In this document: positions 43,710-55,789 of the stretch, one piece after another | How positions within the stretch are numbered: position 1 is the first letter of the stretch | Layout of the letters: every line of letters begins with the position of its first letter | DNA from: Azolla caroliniana | Lineage: Eukaryota > Polypodiophyta | Direction: 5' to 3' | Assembly (NCBI GenBank): GCA_043228905.1 | Contig: JBHGNT010000011.1 | Location: forward strand, 8,308,001 to 8,372,000 | DNA length: 64,000 nt | Made by a program: the position numbers and the translations under genes | Notes under the pieces: model-generated | Database searches by the model: none | Told to the model about the DNA's origin: nothing | What the model saw: only the letters and a program-made list of their open reading frames with translations

Positions 43710-46027
43710 ACGCTTTAGCCCCCACCTGTCTATTTCGCATGCCGTAAGAGGTTCCTCAAAAGCCACTTGCTCTAGGTTCATTGGTCTCATCAAGAACTGA
43801 TGCATGTCCCCCAATGATAAAACCACCTTCCTCGTGGACCGCGGGAATGCTTTCCTCATTCAACTTGTAGAAACCCTTACCGTCTTTTTGCCAATTCTCC
43901 TGATAGGCCCGGTATGTGTGGAGCTCAGCGGCCTGCTTTGCCCATTTGGCCCATCCTCTGTTCAACACTGCTTGAAGTTGTTTCGTGAATCTCACGCGCT
44001 TTGTTTCTAGGAGGATTTTTATGCGTTCGCTCTTCATTTCTATGTGCGTCTGCATCTCTTCGAGAGCCGTCTTGAGGTTTGAAATTTTGTTTGGGTTGGA
44101 GGCCACATTTTCTTCGGAGTGCACCTTTACCTCTTGCCATAGTTCTGATTCTTTTTCGTGCCATTTCAGTATGCAAGCGTACTTTGACTGCTCACATGTT
44201 TTGTTGTTTTTTCTCGATTTGTTCCTCGTGCCATGGACATCAGTTATGCGCAGCCTCCTGTAGTGCCACGATCATCCCTTCAGCTCGAATGACTTCTTCC
44301 CTTTTCTTCTTGAGCTCTTCGGTCATCCTTGTGTGAGCCGTGATTTTGGCATCCAATTTTTCTTGGATCGTTTTTATGGCTTTTCGTCCTGTCGCCCTGA
44401 TATCTGACTCTCGATTCGACGATTGTTAGAGTTCGGAGCGGAGGCTCTCTATCTCCATGTTCGCGATTTCCACCGCCTTTTTGGCCTTGGCTAATATCGT
44501 TCTCTGAGCTTCAACCTCTTCTTGTAGCTTGGGTGTGCGGGTGGCCGTGGTGGTGTTTGAGGTTATGGCTTCTTGGAGTCAGTGTTCTAATTCAACGACT
44601 ATCTTTTGGCCCTCCTCAAGTTGTTCTTTGGCGTACTTTTCGGCCTTCTTCGCGCTCTTGTTCTTGAGGACCATATCCTTTGCTCCATTCTGCATTGTGG
44701 CGAGCTCTCTGTGTACTTCGGCTAAGGCTATGTTTAATGGGGGCAGCTCGATTCCCATACGGCCCTGATCCGCGTACCGCATTCGGCCGATCTTGCTTCA
44801 AGTGTGATCTTCCTCACGTTTGATGATTCCGGCTAGGGCTCACTCGATCATTTTCCTTTCCTTGTGCTCCTCCTCCATGCGTTGCACAACTTTGATTTAC
44901 TGCATGGTGAAGAATTCCATGGTTTCGAAGGAGGTGTTGAATTGGAGCAGTGCGGCGAATTCGTGGGTCACGGCTAGTATCTCTGAGGTAAGCCATTACC
45001 ACATTATGAGGAGTGAGGATGCCTTTTCCTCATTCGGTATTTCTGGTCAGTGTTGATTGGGACCGCCAAAATTCTTCAAGCACCTGCGCGGGCTCCTTTT
45101 CGACTATTACGGCAGAGGTAGGTTGTGCCGCTGCGTCTTTTACCAAACCCTGACTATGTTTTCGATCGAGTCGGCGGCGTTTGAGCTTGGGGCTACTTGG
45201 TTGTTCGTTAGTTTCCTCCTCAAGAGGGGTTTGCTACTCCTCTTAGGGAACTACAGGTTCTGAGGCCCAAGTGTTCTCTTCTTCCTCCCATTTAGTCGTG
45301 GTGAGGTCTCCAAGCCTCCACGTGTAGACATGACGCTTGTAAAGGGCCGATCGGGCAAAAATTATTGTAAAATACTGTTGGATTATCAAGCGGAGCTTCT
45401 TACCTACCTGGAAGGCATGGAGTCCTTTGTGTCAGGATGTCCCTATAATCACGTCCCAATCAACGGCTTGTCCTTCGAAGGTTGCGATGATGATGCTAGC
45501 CCTCTATTTAGGCATCCCATACGCATTCGGGTGTATACATCCCACTTCTAATCAGAACTTTGCGATTTGATGGAAAAAGGCATCAGGGGTGTCCCATGTC
45601 CTGTAGGCTTTGGCAAAGATGGAATACTCACCAAAATAGCATTCGAGAACCTGTCAAGGAGGGATCTTGAATTGGTGTTCTCCTGTTGGTGTTAAACCCA
45701 ACTTCTTCCTAATACTGGCATTGGTGATCGTCTCAATGTTTATTTTCACCGCCATGTGTTGGGAGTTGGGGTGGGCTGGTGCCTCCGCCAATCAAATATA
45801 CCCAGTGAGGCTATGGTCATGAAGCCATCATTGAAGAGTGGAGGAAATGTCGATCGATATGGCACTATCATCATCGAACGGTGTTGGGAAGAATGAGAGG
45901 GACGGGCTGAGGGAAGAAAGTGAGAATATGAGAGTCTGTGAGAGCGACGGGAGCGAGAGGCTTTCCTGCTATGTGCAGAGAAATCACTCGAATCACCTTT
46001 TTGTGAGGTTGGAAAATTAGGGTTCAA
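43710..46027 (-). pseudogene. gypsy-2 accessory ORF (helical domain plus coiled coil)
   Basis: On the minus strand the frames from 45760 to 45450 give ETITNASIRKKLGL, YFGEYSIFAKAYRT and ASIIIATFEGQAVDW, matching the N-terminal domain of the gypsy-1 accessory ORF. From about 44800 to 43756 come Lys/Glu-rich coiled-coil blocks (KNKSAKKAEKYAKEQLEEG, for example). Next is GWAKWAKQAAELHTYRAY followed by GFYKLNEESIPAVHEE, the counterpart of the gypsy-1 C-terminal block. Many stops and frameshifts break it. Conservation of both ends in two diverged elements supports a genuine third gene. Confidence 0.7.
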
Positions 46028-46114
46028 GATTCATTGAACCACGGTTTGCACGCATGTACTTTGCTTTCTTGGGAATCGTGACTGCATGCAAAAATCATTT
46101 AAATAGTTTTGAAT

Positions 46115-46148
46115 GCCCTTTTTTTTCTTTTCTTTTTTCTTTTTTTCC
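46115..46148 (-). other. purine tract between integrase and accessory ORF in gypsy-2
   Basis: On the minus strand this is an A/G-only run, matching in place the tract at 4986-5020 of gypsy-1. Confidence 0.6.
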
Positions 46149-46339
46149 CATTCCCACACCTAACGGTTATGGTTGTTACTATGGTACATTAATGATACAT
46201 GATTATAAAGTAGGGGTCGCATTTAATGTGGTATGGGACCCTCCTCCGAAGTGGATTCGGCAGGGAGTGGGCCGGGGTTTTCCCCCATTGATCCCGTGGC
46301 GAAATGGAAAGGGTTTGGCAGTGTGGAAACCCAATGTGG

Positions 46340-46908
46340 CTTGAGCTTCTGTCATAACACTTCCCTGTGAGAGTGTCGAGCTTGAACGTAGCATTTTCGA
46401 CACCGATTATCCAATATTGCCCTATCCACTGTTATCAGAGTTTTCCGGGCATTTGTCCCATCCGTATTTGGAACATCAACATGGATTTTTTGATTTTGGA
46501 AAAAATTTGTTACCTCCTTGATGCCGATCCACAAAACCCTTTCGACAGTGCTGCTGTTGTCCCAGAATTGTCATGCTTCGAAGCCTATCTTTGCTGAGTT
46601 TGAGAAGTTGTTGCAGGGGTATCTGTTCCCACTATTTTTCGAGGAGGCGCTCCCGAATTTGTATTCATAAGCTGAGAACCTAGAACTCGACGGGCATTAC
46701 GACTTAGAGTCCAAATGCTAATCGGAATGGGGTGGTAGACTGGATACTAGTTTTGAAGCTTGTTCAATATGCCCATAGGGCCCTATGAAGCTTCATATCC
46801 CAATACGTGCGGTTTTCGTTGACGATCTTTTTTAGGATATTCTGTAAGTTTTTATTCGTCGATTCCGCAAGTCCTATCGCCTGGGGGTAGTAGGGGGTAG
46901 TAGGAGGT
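46340..46908 (-). pseudogene. gypsy-2 integrase, C-terminal half
   Basis: The minus strand starts abruptly at YYPQAIGLAESTNK, holding the catalytic Glu. It continues with LQNILKKIVNENRTYWD, LHRALWAY and TTPFRLAF, parallel to gypsy-1. Stops follow at several places. Upstream of 46908 the sequence switches to copia gag through a shared ACACCT, so the first half of the integrase core is missing. Confidence 0.85.
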
Positions 46909-47367
46909 GTAATCAGCCACCGACAAGTCGCGTTGTCGTAAATTGCTCAGCTCTTGTCGGAGTTGAAGCTTCATGGCAGTGGTGCTTGCAACGAAGATCT
47001 TCTTCAAATTTCCCCAAGCATCCTTTTGCGTTTTCGCATCCCGAATATAGCTCAGGAGCTGTTCACCCACACAAGATGCGAAGCAGTACAGTACTCTGCT
47101 CGCCGACTGTTCCCACACCGGGAAATCTTTGTGTGTCGATTCGGGTGCTATGTCATTTGCTTCGTCAACATAGCTCCAATAACCGTGCTTGAGCAGGTAC
47201 TAGTGCATCTTGTAGGACCAAGGCGCGTAGTTGTTTCTATCGAGCTTCTCGGTAGGAAGTGAGCTAGCCATGCCTCTATCCATTCTGTTTTTCCTGTTCT
47301 TCTTGCTTGGTTTTCTTTTCAAGCTATGTCGGTTGCACAGGTTATCAACCCTCGCGCTCTGATACCA
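46909..47367 (-). pseudogene. gag: copia gag fragment (inverted copy)
   Basis: The minus frame begins with the tRNA-primed leader and MDRGMASSLPTEKLDRNNY, then WSYVDEANDIAPESTH, VLYCFASCVGEQLLSYIRD and QRDLSVADYTS, where it stops at the junction with gypsy integrase. It matches the first part of copia-3 gag (57292 onward), in opposite orientation. One TAG interrupts it at about 47202. Confidence 0.9.
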
Positions 47368-47768
47368 TGAAAAAGATTATGTGCGTAAGCAATAGAAAAC
47401 CGAACACAGAAAATACGCAGGTTTAATGGAGAGCTTGAATATAAACAGTATGCGGGAGAGACAGAGAGAGAGAACACATAGAAACTCAATTCAAAATAAT
47501 ACTCAATCTGTACATACACCATGCTCAGTGAGCCCCTTTTATACAAGCCCTGCCAATAGGGCTGACACAAGTACTGACAGTACTTGACTGCTCATAAATG
47601 ATCCTACTACACTAACTCCCAAAATTATTCCTACAAGGAATATCTTCCCAACGGCCTCGCGGTTTTCACACCGATATGGCCATGTTATGTGTACCGATTT
47701 ACACACCTAGTCTACGCACTAGGTTACGCATCGTATTACGCACGAATGTTGGGCTTGTCTATCAATAG
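47368..47768 (-). repeat. copia LTR, inverted copy of the copia-3 LTR
   Basis: This is about 400 bp, with the primer site TGGTATCAGAG on the minus strand directly next to it (47367-47357). It aligns in reverse complement with 56808-57207, including the TATA region and GCTTGTCT end. It borders gypsy protease sequence at 47768, the same junction as at 56807/56808. Confidence 0.9.
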
Positions 47769-48836
47769 AACTATGCCCATTCTGGCTCCGCATGACGGAT
47801 ACACGATACATCCGACCACTCGCTCTACATCGCAAGTTAGAAATCAGAGTAGGCGGCCATACATTCGAGATAGCAGTTGTCGTACTAGCCCTCGATGCCC
47901 GTGGAGCGTACCCCCTCTTGCAAGGCGGCCCATGGTTGCGTTCTACGAACATCAAGTAGACTTGGCACCACAACAACATCAGTTTTCATCGAGGCTGAGC
48001 TACGGTTTGGGTCCTAACATAGGGGAGCACACTACCTACTAAGGCTATGGCTCTAGTTTACATGGGGGCAATCCACATGCTAGAGGGCATAGATGACGAA
48101 GAACTCAAAACGTACCTAGAAGAGAATCCTCGAATCTTGCCACAATTCGACATTGACTTCATCGAGACAGTCGACACATATATCACACCTGCGGCACTAG
48201 ATGCTGAAGACGGCGAACCTAATATAGAGGCACTCATGGAACTCTTTAGGGAGCAAGACGTGTTCAATCGAGAAATGGAAATTTCTCAATGCGTCACGAC
48301 ATCGGCCTTAAAAGAAATCAATGACAGTATTGCCGATGTGCCGCAACCTCTCTCCATAGCAAAGAATCTACCTCCTTCGGCGAAGGCAGCCATGATCGAC
48401 CTCCTGCATGAATATTAAGATGTGTTCGCATGATTGCATGAGGTACGCATGCACCCTGACGACCAGGAAAAGACCACATTCGTGACAGATTGGGGCGTAT
48501 TGGTTGTTGTAGTCATGATGTTCAGCGCGTCATCACCGAAATTTTTGGCGAGTATATCCCTAGTTTCATGTAGTTCTTCGATGATTTTGCGGTTTACGAC
48601 GAATGAGCCGAGCATTTACAACACCTCTGGTTGTATTTAGAGCGATGCCACTCAACACGACTTAGCCTTAATCAAGCCAAGTGCGCGTTCAACGTAAGCA
48701 GCGGGGCTCTACTCGGTTACATTGTTAGTCGAGAAGGCATTGCGGTTGATTCAGGAAAGATCAAGTCTATCATTGAGGCCCCGACCCCGAAAAATGCAAA
48801 GGCCCTTAGTTGTTTTCTGTGTCATAGGCCACCAAA
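47769..48836 (+). pseudogene. gypsy protease-to-RT fragment (inverted copy)
   Basis: The plus strand reads PFWLRMTDT, RVGGHTFEIAVVVLALDARGAYPLL (blocks GGHTFEIAVVV and ARGAYPLL), then the linker MLEGIDDEELKTYLEENPRI and AMIDLLHEY. It jumps to RMHPDDQEKTTFVTDWGV, so about 370 bases of RT are missing. The palm follows with a 28-base deletion, FFDDFAVYD and the thumb up to NAKALSCFL, where it ends at the inversion point. It is nearly the mirror image of the gypsy-2 pieces at 50140-49750 and 56807-56460. Confidence 0.85.
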
Positions 48837-50546
48837 GCCCCCATTGTCATATCTTCCGTGCGGTACTCTTACCCATGTAATGGCCCCCAACTATACCGCA
48901 ATAGGCTTCACATAGGACCGAGTCTTTTTCATCCTGTCCAACACACCTTCACCAAATGCCGTCACTTCCTTTGTGATAAAGGATACGGTCTAGTAAGAAA
49001 AAGTTGTGAGTTCTGACTACCAATCGCATCTTTTTTCTGTTCATATTCATGGGGGTGGTAGGCCTATTGTTAAGAAATGTCTCATATCCTCCAACCATTT
49101 GTCGTTCATTGACGACATGTCTGCCTCTACGTCGCTTGCTGAAATGTGTAGTATTCCATTGTACGGAAAGTCGTCGTCCCCTTTGACTGCTTCCTTGCCA
49201 TTTTCGATACAGCTTAGATAATCAGACACCTCGTGTTGAGCGCTTGGGCAATGCTGGATTTCGAACTCAAATTCCTGTAATACTAGCATCCATCATGCCA
49301 ACTTCCCCATAAGCCACTCCTTCGAGACCATATAGAGTAGTGTCGCGTGATAGACATGGAAGACAAATTTTTACCCCAATAGGTAGTGTCGAAATTTGTT
49401 GATGTTATATATCATACCTAGGGCTTCACGCTTGGTCATGGAGTAGTTATTCTCGGCGATCGACAGTTCCTAGCTAGATTAGTATACTTGCCGATACAAA
49501 TTCGGCTCCGGGTCAACTGCATCAGTGCGTTGCCGATGGCTATGTCTGACGCATCTATGAACACATGGAACTGCTTCATCTAGTCTAGTGGTTGTACTAC
49601 AGGTGCTTGTTTGAGCATTACCTTTACTGCCTTTAATGCCTTGTCTTCCGTGACAGTCCAACTGAATTATGTGCGGTGCACCGCCGCATGCAAGGGGGTC
49701 ACGAAATTCTCTAGATAGCGAAGCATCCGACTGTGCTAGCCGATCTAGCCTAGAAAACAACTAAGGGCCTTTCCATTTTTCGGGGTCGGGACCTCAATGA
49801 TGGCATTGATCTTTCCTTGATCAACCGCAATGCCTTCTCGACTAACAATGTGACCGAGGAGAGCCCCGCTGCTTACGTCGAACGCGCACTTGGCTTGCTT
49901 AAGGCTAAGTCGTGTTGAGTGGCATCACTCTAAATACAACCAGAGGTGTCGTAAATGTTCGGCTCGTCCGTCGTAAACCGCAAAATCATCGAGGAAGAAC
50001 TAAATGAAACCAGGGATATACTCACCAAAATTTTTGGTGATGATACGTTGAACATCATGACTACAACGACCAATACGCTCCAATCTGTCACGAATGCAGT
50101 CTTTTCCTGGTCATCAGGGTGCATGCGTATCTCATTATATCCGGTAAAACTATCCAAAAAGCTATATATCTCATTCCCGTCTACGACGTCAAGCACGCCA
50201 TCCGTGATGGGAAGGGGAAAGGCATATGTGATCATGACCGTGTTCAACTTCCTGTAGTCTACGCAAACGTGGAGTTTCCCATTCTTCTTCAGGACGATTA
50301 CAATCGAGCTCAGCCACATTGCCCGCTTGATTGGTCTGATGTACCTGATTTTTAGGAGCTTATCGATTTCTTCTTTTACGCATGCCGCGTAGTTTAGGTT
50401 CATGCAGTAGCGTCTCTACTGGACGAGTTTTGCATCCGTCACCAGATTAATTTGATGCTGATAGAATTTGGGATACACTCCCTTCATATCCTCATGCAAC
50501 CATGCGAACACATCTTAATATTCATGCAGGAGGTCGATCATGGTTT
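48837..50546 (-). pseudogene. pol: gypsy-2 reverse transcriptase, RNase H and integrase zinc region
   Basis: The minus frame 50403-49930 has VCVDYRKLN, YSFLDSFTGYNEIRMHP and the FVTDW block. The FLDD motif and thumb follow after the same 28-base deletion as in the inverted copy. Then come RNase H (VFIDASDIAIGNALMQL) and the integrase zinc region (LYHKGSDGIW, IVGGHYMGKSTARK, GLWWPMTQK) at about 48990-48840. It is cut at 48836 by the inverted segment. Stops and frameshifts are frequent. Confidence 0.88.
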
Positions 50547-50548
50547 CT

Positions 50549-51245
50549 TGTTAGGAAACAGGTCCCTCTGGATGGGAAACCGAATGTGGTGTACCCGACA
50601 ACGGAAGACCCGGTGAGAACCGGATGAGGAGTACCCAGCTACGAAAGAACTGGTAAGAGCCGGATGGTGAAGACCCGGTGAGAACCGGATGTGGAGTACC
50701 CGGCAACGGAAGACCTGGTGAGAAACGGATGTGGTGTACCCGGCAACGGAAGACCTGGTGAGAACCGGATGAGGAGTACCCGGCAAGAGCCGAATGATGC
50801 AGGCTCGGTGAGGAGTGCTCACTGGATGAAGGGACATATTCGTAAATATGTTTCTGAGAGTCCATCGGGGCTATATTTGTAAATAGCCGAAAAGTCATAT
50901 TAGTATAAATTTGACTTAGGGCAAACTTAGTGTAGTGGTTGTTGTCATTCTTGTTGGTGCAAGAAGAGTGAGCGCGTAAGACTGTATAGAGAGAGAGAGA
51001 GAGAGAGGTCGTTGCCTCTGTTGTAACCACCGCCTATGGCGAAGATCGTGAGCACGAGGTCGTTGCCTCCGTGAGCTCACTGTTGTAATCATTGTGATAT
51101 AGTGATAGTTAGCAGTCAGTGGACTGCTGTGGTTTTTCCCTCTCAGGGTTTTCCACGTTAAACATCCTGTGTATCCGTTTTTTGTGTTTGATCTTAGACT
51201 CGGTTGTGGCTGAGTGTTGTTCATCGAGAGCGTGTGTTCCTGGCA
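50549..51245 (+). repeat. copia-4 5' LTR
   Basis: It begins TGTTAGG and ends just before the primer site; the exact end is uncertain by a few bases. It contains a minisatellite of about five 40-base units (50575-50790, core GGTGAGAACCGGATG), a TATA-like AGTATAAAT (50902-50910) and a GA run (50988-51007). Confidence 0.85.
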
Positions 51246-51275
51246 AAGTGGTATCAGAGCGAAACGACACAGAAA

Positions 51276-52268
51276 ATGGACGAATCGTTGGGCGGCATGT
51301 TCAAGCTCACCGGCTCCAACTATTTAGTATGGAAGTTGAAGATAAGGGGCATGCTCGTGGTTGAAGATCTTTGGTTGCCGAGTCAGTTCGGGGACAAGAG
51401 ACCAGACAAAATCGATGCCACGATATGGGAGGTCATGTACATGAAGACAACGACGTACATACGGTGCTTCATCGACATGAGCTTGTACAACAACTTCAAT
51501 GAAGAGAGCAAGGCTCATGACCTTTGGGAGAAGATTGACATTCTGTTTCAGAACAAAAATGTTGTTAACCAAATTTCGGTATTCCGGAAGCTAGTAAGAC
51601 TCCAGTACCAAGATGGCTCCAGCATGGCAGAGCACATGAATGCCTTCCAGGGGCTGATACACCAGACAACTTCATTGGAAGTACCTCTCGCCGATGAGGT
51701 ACTAGCGCTACTCCTGCTCGGTTCCCTCCCGAATAGCTGGGAGACGTTGGTTGTCACTTTGGGCAACGCCGGGCCGGAAGGGAAACGGTTATCCCTACCA
51801 AGAGTGAAGTTGAGCTTCCTAGATGAGGAGGCTCGTCGGAAAGATAAGGATACTAGCTCTGACTCCAAAGTGCTCCTTACCGAATCGGAACGCGGAAGAC
51901 AAAGGAACCGTAGCCCCCAGAACCGGGAAAAGTCGGGGACACGGTCAAAGTCAAGGGGGAGGCCTACCTGCTTCTATTGCGACAGGCCGGGACACTTCCA
52001 GAACAACTATCGGCACTTTCGAAAGAACAAGGAAACCAACGGTACCGATTCGAAACGGACACCGAACCGGAACAGTAAAGACCGGAGGGGGCCGGATTGG
52101 AAGGGAACGACGGCAATCACGGCAAGTGAAGAAGAGTTGATGCTCATCACTGAGGAGAGTGAGCTAATCCTTGCCGATGACGAGATGACCTGGGTGGTAG
52201 ACTCCGGAGCGTCATTCCACCTTACCCCGGACCGGAAATGCTTCTCATCCTACTCAGCCGGTCGGTGA
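51276..52268 (+). pseudogene. gag: copia-4 gag and protease start
   Basis: ATG 51276 (MDESLGGMFKLTGSNYLVWK) opens a 331-codon frame, just after the primer site. The zinc knuckle reads CFYCDRPGHFQNNY, so its fourth ligand Cys is Tyr. The protease motif VDSGASFHL lies near 52197-52223. A one-base shift at about 52265 ends the frame before MGNEGTCQIVG. The TAT codon replacing Cys and the frameshift are both repeated in the downstream duplicate. Confidence 0.92.
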
Positions 52269-53046
52269 TCACGGTTGTGTCCGGATGGGGAATGAAGGTA
52301 CATGCCAAATCGTCGGCATAGGAGACGTGTGGTTGACAACACCAATTGGATGCAAGCTACCACTGAAGGATGTCCGACACATTCCGGAGGTTTGTTTGAA
52401 CCTGATATCAGCCGGTCGGCTAGATGATAAAGGCTACACGAGTGGCATCCGGAACGGTGTTATGAATTTCAACAAAGGAACCGTAGCCCCCAGAACCGGG
52501 AAAAGTCGGGGACACGGTCAAAGTCAAGGGGGAGGCCTACCTGCTTGTATTGCGACAAGCCGGGACACTTCCAGAAGAACTATCGGCACTTCCGAAAGAA
52601 CAAGGAAACCAATGGTACCGATTCGAAACGGACACCGGACCGGAACAGTAAAGACCGGAGGGGGCCGGACTGGAAGGGAACGACGGCAATCGCGGCAAGT
52701 GAAGAAGAGTTGATGTTCATCACTGAGGAGAGTGAGCTAATCCTTGCCGGCGACGAGATGACCTGGGTGGTAGACTCCGGAGCGTCGTTCCACCTTACCC
52801 CGGACCGGAAATGCTTCTCATCCTACTCAGCCGGTCGGTGATCACGGTTGTGTCCGGATGGGGAATGAAGGTACATGCCAAATCGTTGGCATAGGAGACG
52901 TGTGGTTGACAACACCAACCGGATGCGAGCTACTACTGAAGGATGTCCGACACGTTCCGGAGGTTTGTTTGAACCTGATATTAGCCGGTCGGCTAGATGA
53001 TGAAGGCTACACGGGTAGCATCCAGAACGGTGTTATGAATTTCAAC
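51901..53046 (+). repeat. 573-bp tandem duplication in copia-4 (knuckle and protease)
   Basis: Units 51901-52473 and 52474-53046 differ at only a few positions. The unit begins AAAGGAACCG and the sequence after the second unit begins AAAGG, so five bases of microhomology bound it. The length is a multiple of three. It doubles the zinc knuckle and protease site. The shared defects show that it arose after those mutations. Confidence 0.93.
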
Positions 53047-54018
53047 AAAGGGAGCCTGATTGTGGCTCGGGCCCGGAAGGTCAACACACTGTACTTGATG
53101 AATGCCCGGTTATGTCCAGAGGAAGTGAAGGTGGCATCCGACACTACCGGTGAGCTGTGGCACAGAGGCTGTGTCACATGGGCGAGAAGGGGATGAAGAG
53201 GCTTGCAGAAGACAACCTCATTCCAATGAAGAACGTGCACTTGGAGAAGTGCACTGATTGTCTAGTCGGTAAGCAAAGTCGGACCTCCTTCCGACCAAGG
53301 CCACTGATGAGACGTAATGCACCACTGGAGTTGGTGCATATTGATGTGTGTCAAGTGGACACGAAGTCACATGCAGGATCGTAGTACTCCGTGACGTTCA
53401 TAGATGACCACAGCCAGAAGCTGTGGGCAACACCATTGAAGACGAAGGATTAGGGGCTATCCGTCTTCAAAGAGCTCCACGCGAGAGTGGAAAGAGAAAC
53501 TGGCCAGAAGCTCGAAGGGAATCCAGCTCGAATTTACCGTGCCGAAGACGCCAGAACTAAACAGGCTGGCCAAGAGGATGAACCGGACCATAATGGAGAG
53601 GGTCCGGAGTATGTTGGCGCATGCAAAATTACCCAAGAAGTTTTGGGCTGAGGCATTATCGACAGCGACGTATGTGATAAACAGATCACCCTCAGTACCC
53701 TTGGACGAAGACACACCAGAGAGAGTCTGGACAGGTAAGGAAGTGTCCTACTGGCATTTGAAGGTATTCAGGTGTCTTGTGTATGTGCATGTTGCTAAGG
53801 ACCGGAGAGGAAAGTTAGATCCAAAGACCCGGCCATGCATATTCCTCGGTTACGGCGACGATGAGTTCGGCTACCGAGTGTGGAACCTGGTCGACAAGAA
53901 GGTATTCCGGAGTCGAGATATTATCTTCATGGAGGACAAGACGCTCGCCGATTGGGAGTCGGAGAAGAAGATAATGAACTCCGAGTCGACCGGTAAGGAT
54001 CGATTCTACGATGAGTAG
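53047..54018 (+). pseudogene. copia-4 integrase, partly deleted
   Basis: The pre-integrase HHCC part (KCTDCLVGKQSR) is in the frame of 53157. The core starts LELVHIDVC and FIDDHSQKLW. About 75 bases around the second catalytic Asp (usual ADNGGEY) are missing near 53515. The Glu of the NGLAERMN-type motif is Lys (NRLAKRMNRT). The frame from 53539 then continues through FWAEALSTATYVINRSPS to LGYGDDEFGYRVW. Loss of two catalytic residues rules out activity. Confidence 0.9.
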
Positions 54019-55779
54019 ACCCATCCGGCAAGAGACCGGTTAGCACTCGAGGAACCAGCCGGTTAAGGTGAGGATACCGAACCGGCAGAAGACGAAGCTA
54101 AAACCGGAACCGGCCAAGACCCCGAATCGGATTCGGATGAAGAGCAAATTGTGGAGCCGGTTGCCAAAGGCCAAAGACGGAGATATCCTCTCAGAGAGAG
54201 AAGGGCCCCTCGGAGATTTCCGAATGCAGAGCATGTACTACTAACTGATGAGGGAGAGCCAGAAAGCTTCGAGGAAGCTAAAAGTGACGCCCACAGCCGC
54301 AAATGGTTAAGTGCCATGCAGGATGAGATGGATTTCCTGCATGAGAACCATACATACGAATTGGTGGAGTTGCCGAAAGGAAAATGGGCACTCTGAAACA
54401 AGTGGGTGTACAAGTCGAAACCGGGAGATGCCGACAACCCCCCAAGATACAAAGCCAGGATCGTGGTGAAGGGGTTCTAGCAGAAGAAGGGAGTGGACTT
54501 TGACGAGATATTTGCCCCGTTAGTAAAGATGACCTCCATCCGGACGGTGCTGAGTATAGCGGCAAGCATGGACCTCGAGGTAGAGCAACTAGATGTGAAG
54601 ACGGCATACCTTCACGGTGACCTCGAAGAGCACCTGGTATGCTGGTTGAAGAAGAGCCTGTACGGACTGAAGCAAGCTCCCCCGGTAGTGGTACTGGAAG
54701 TTCGACTCCTTCATGACCGATCAAGGGTACCACAAGATGCAGGCCGATCATTGCGTGTTTGTGAAGAAGTTCGAAGGAGGCGACTTCCTGATACTCCTTC
54801 TGTACGTGGACGACATGTTGATCATCGGACGGGACCAAGCCAAAATACGGATGCTAAAGAAGGCTCTCAATCGAACCTTCACAATGAAAGACTTGGGTCC
54901 GGCAAGACAGATGTTGGGGATGCATATCATCCGGAACCGGCCAACGAAGCAACTGTGGCTGTCATAGGAGAAATACGTGACAAAGGTGCTTCAACGGTTC
55001 AACATGTTAGAAGCGAAACCGGTCGGATCGACACTCCCAGCAAACTGCAGATTATCCGGTAAGCAAAGCCCGAAGACGAAAGTAGAGAAAGCAGATATGA
55101 TGAAGGTTCCATATGCCTCTGCCGTCGAGAGCTTAATGTACGCAATGGTGTGTACCCACCGGATATAAGATACGCAGTCGGAGTGGTGAGCCGGTTTATG
55201 AGCAATCCTGGCAAGGAGCACTGGAACGCGGTCAAATGGATACTCCGGTACTTGAAGGGCACTTTGAACATGTGTCTCCGATTCGGCTCTGGTAAACCTC
55301 AACTTGACGGTGTTACCGATTTGAACATGTCGGCTGATGTGGATACCAGCCAGTCTACATCCAGGTATGTAATGACATATGTAGGGGGAGTTGTTTCGTA
55401 GCCGTCGAGGCTGCAGAAGACGATTGCGTTGTCAACCATGGAGGCGGAGTACATGGCGGCTGTGGAAGCCGGCAAAGAAATATTATGGATGAAGGACTTC
55501 ATCGGAGAGCTCGGTATTCAGCAAGATGAATACCGGCTCTATTGCGGCAATCAAAGTGCCATCCACCTTGCTAAGAATGCGGCCTACCATTCCCGGACGA
55601 AGCATATCCAGCGAAGGTATCACTGGATCCGGGAAAGAGTAGATGACCAGGAGTTCGCGCTGACGAAAATCCATACGGCCGAGAACGGGTCAGATATGCT
55701 GACCAAAGTACTGATGCCCGACAAGCTGGATGCATGCCGGAAGCAGATCAGACTAGTAAGACATCCCATGCCAGACTGA
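54019..55779 (+). pseudogene. pol: copia-4 reverse transcriptase and RNase H
   Basis: Blocks in several frames are [69 protein letters not shown] (polymerase YVDD intact) and [15 protein letters not shown]. RNase H follows with STMEAEYMAA and YCGNQSAIHLAKN, where the catalytic Asp of the usual DNQSA is Gly. The frame ends PMPD at 55779, directly before the polypurine tract. Stops at 54017, 54064, 54396, 54480, 54967 and 55401 and at least three frameshifts mark a dead copy. Confidence 0.92.
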
Positions 55780-55789
55780 AGGGGGAGTT

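Noticed and set aside
50538-51030. Minus-strand ORFs in the copia-4 LTR
   Set aside because: Translations of the 40-bp LTR minisatellite; the LTR is non-coding.
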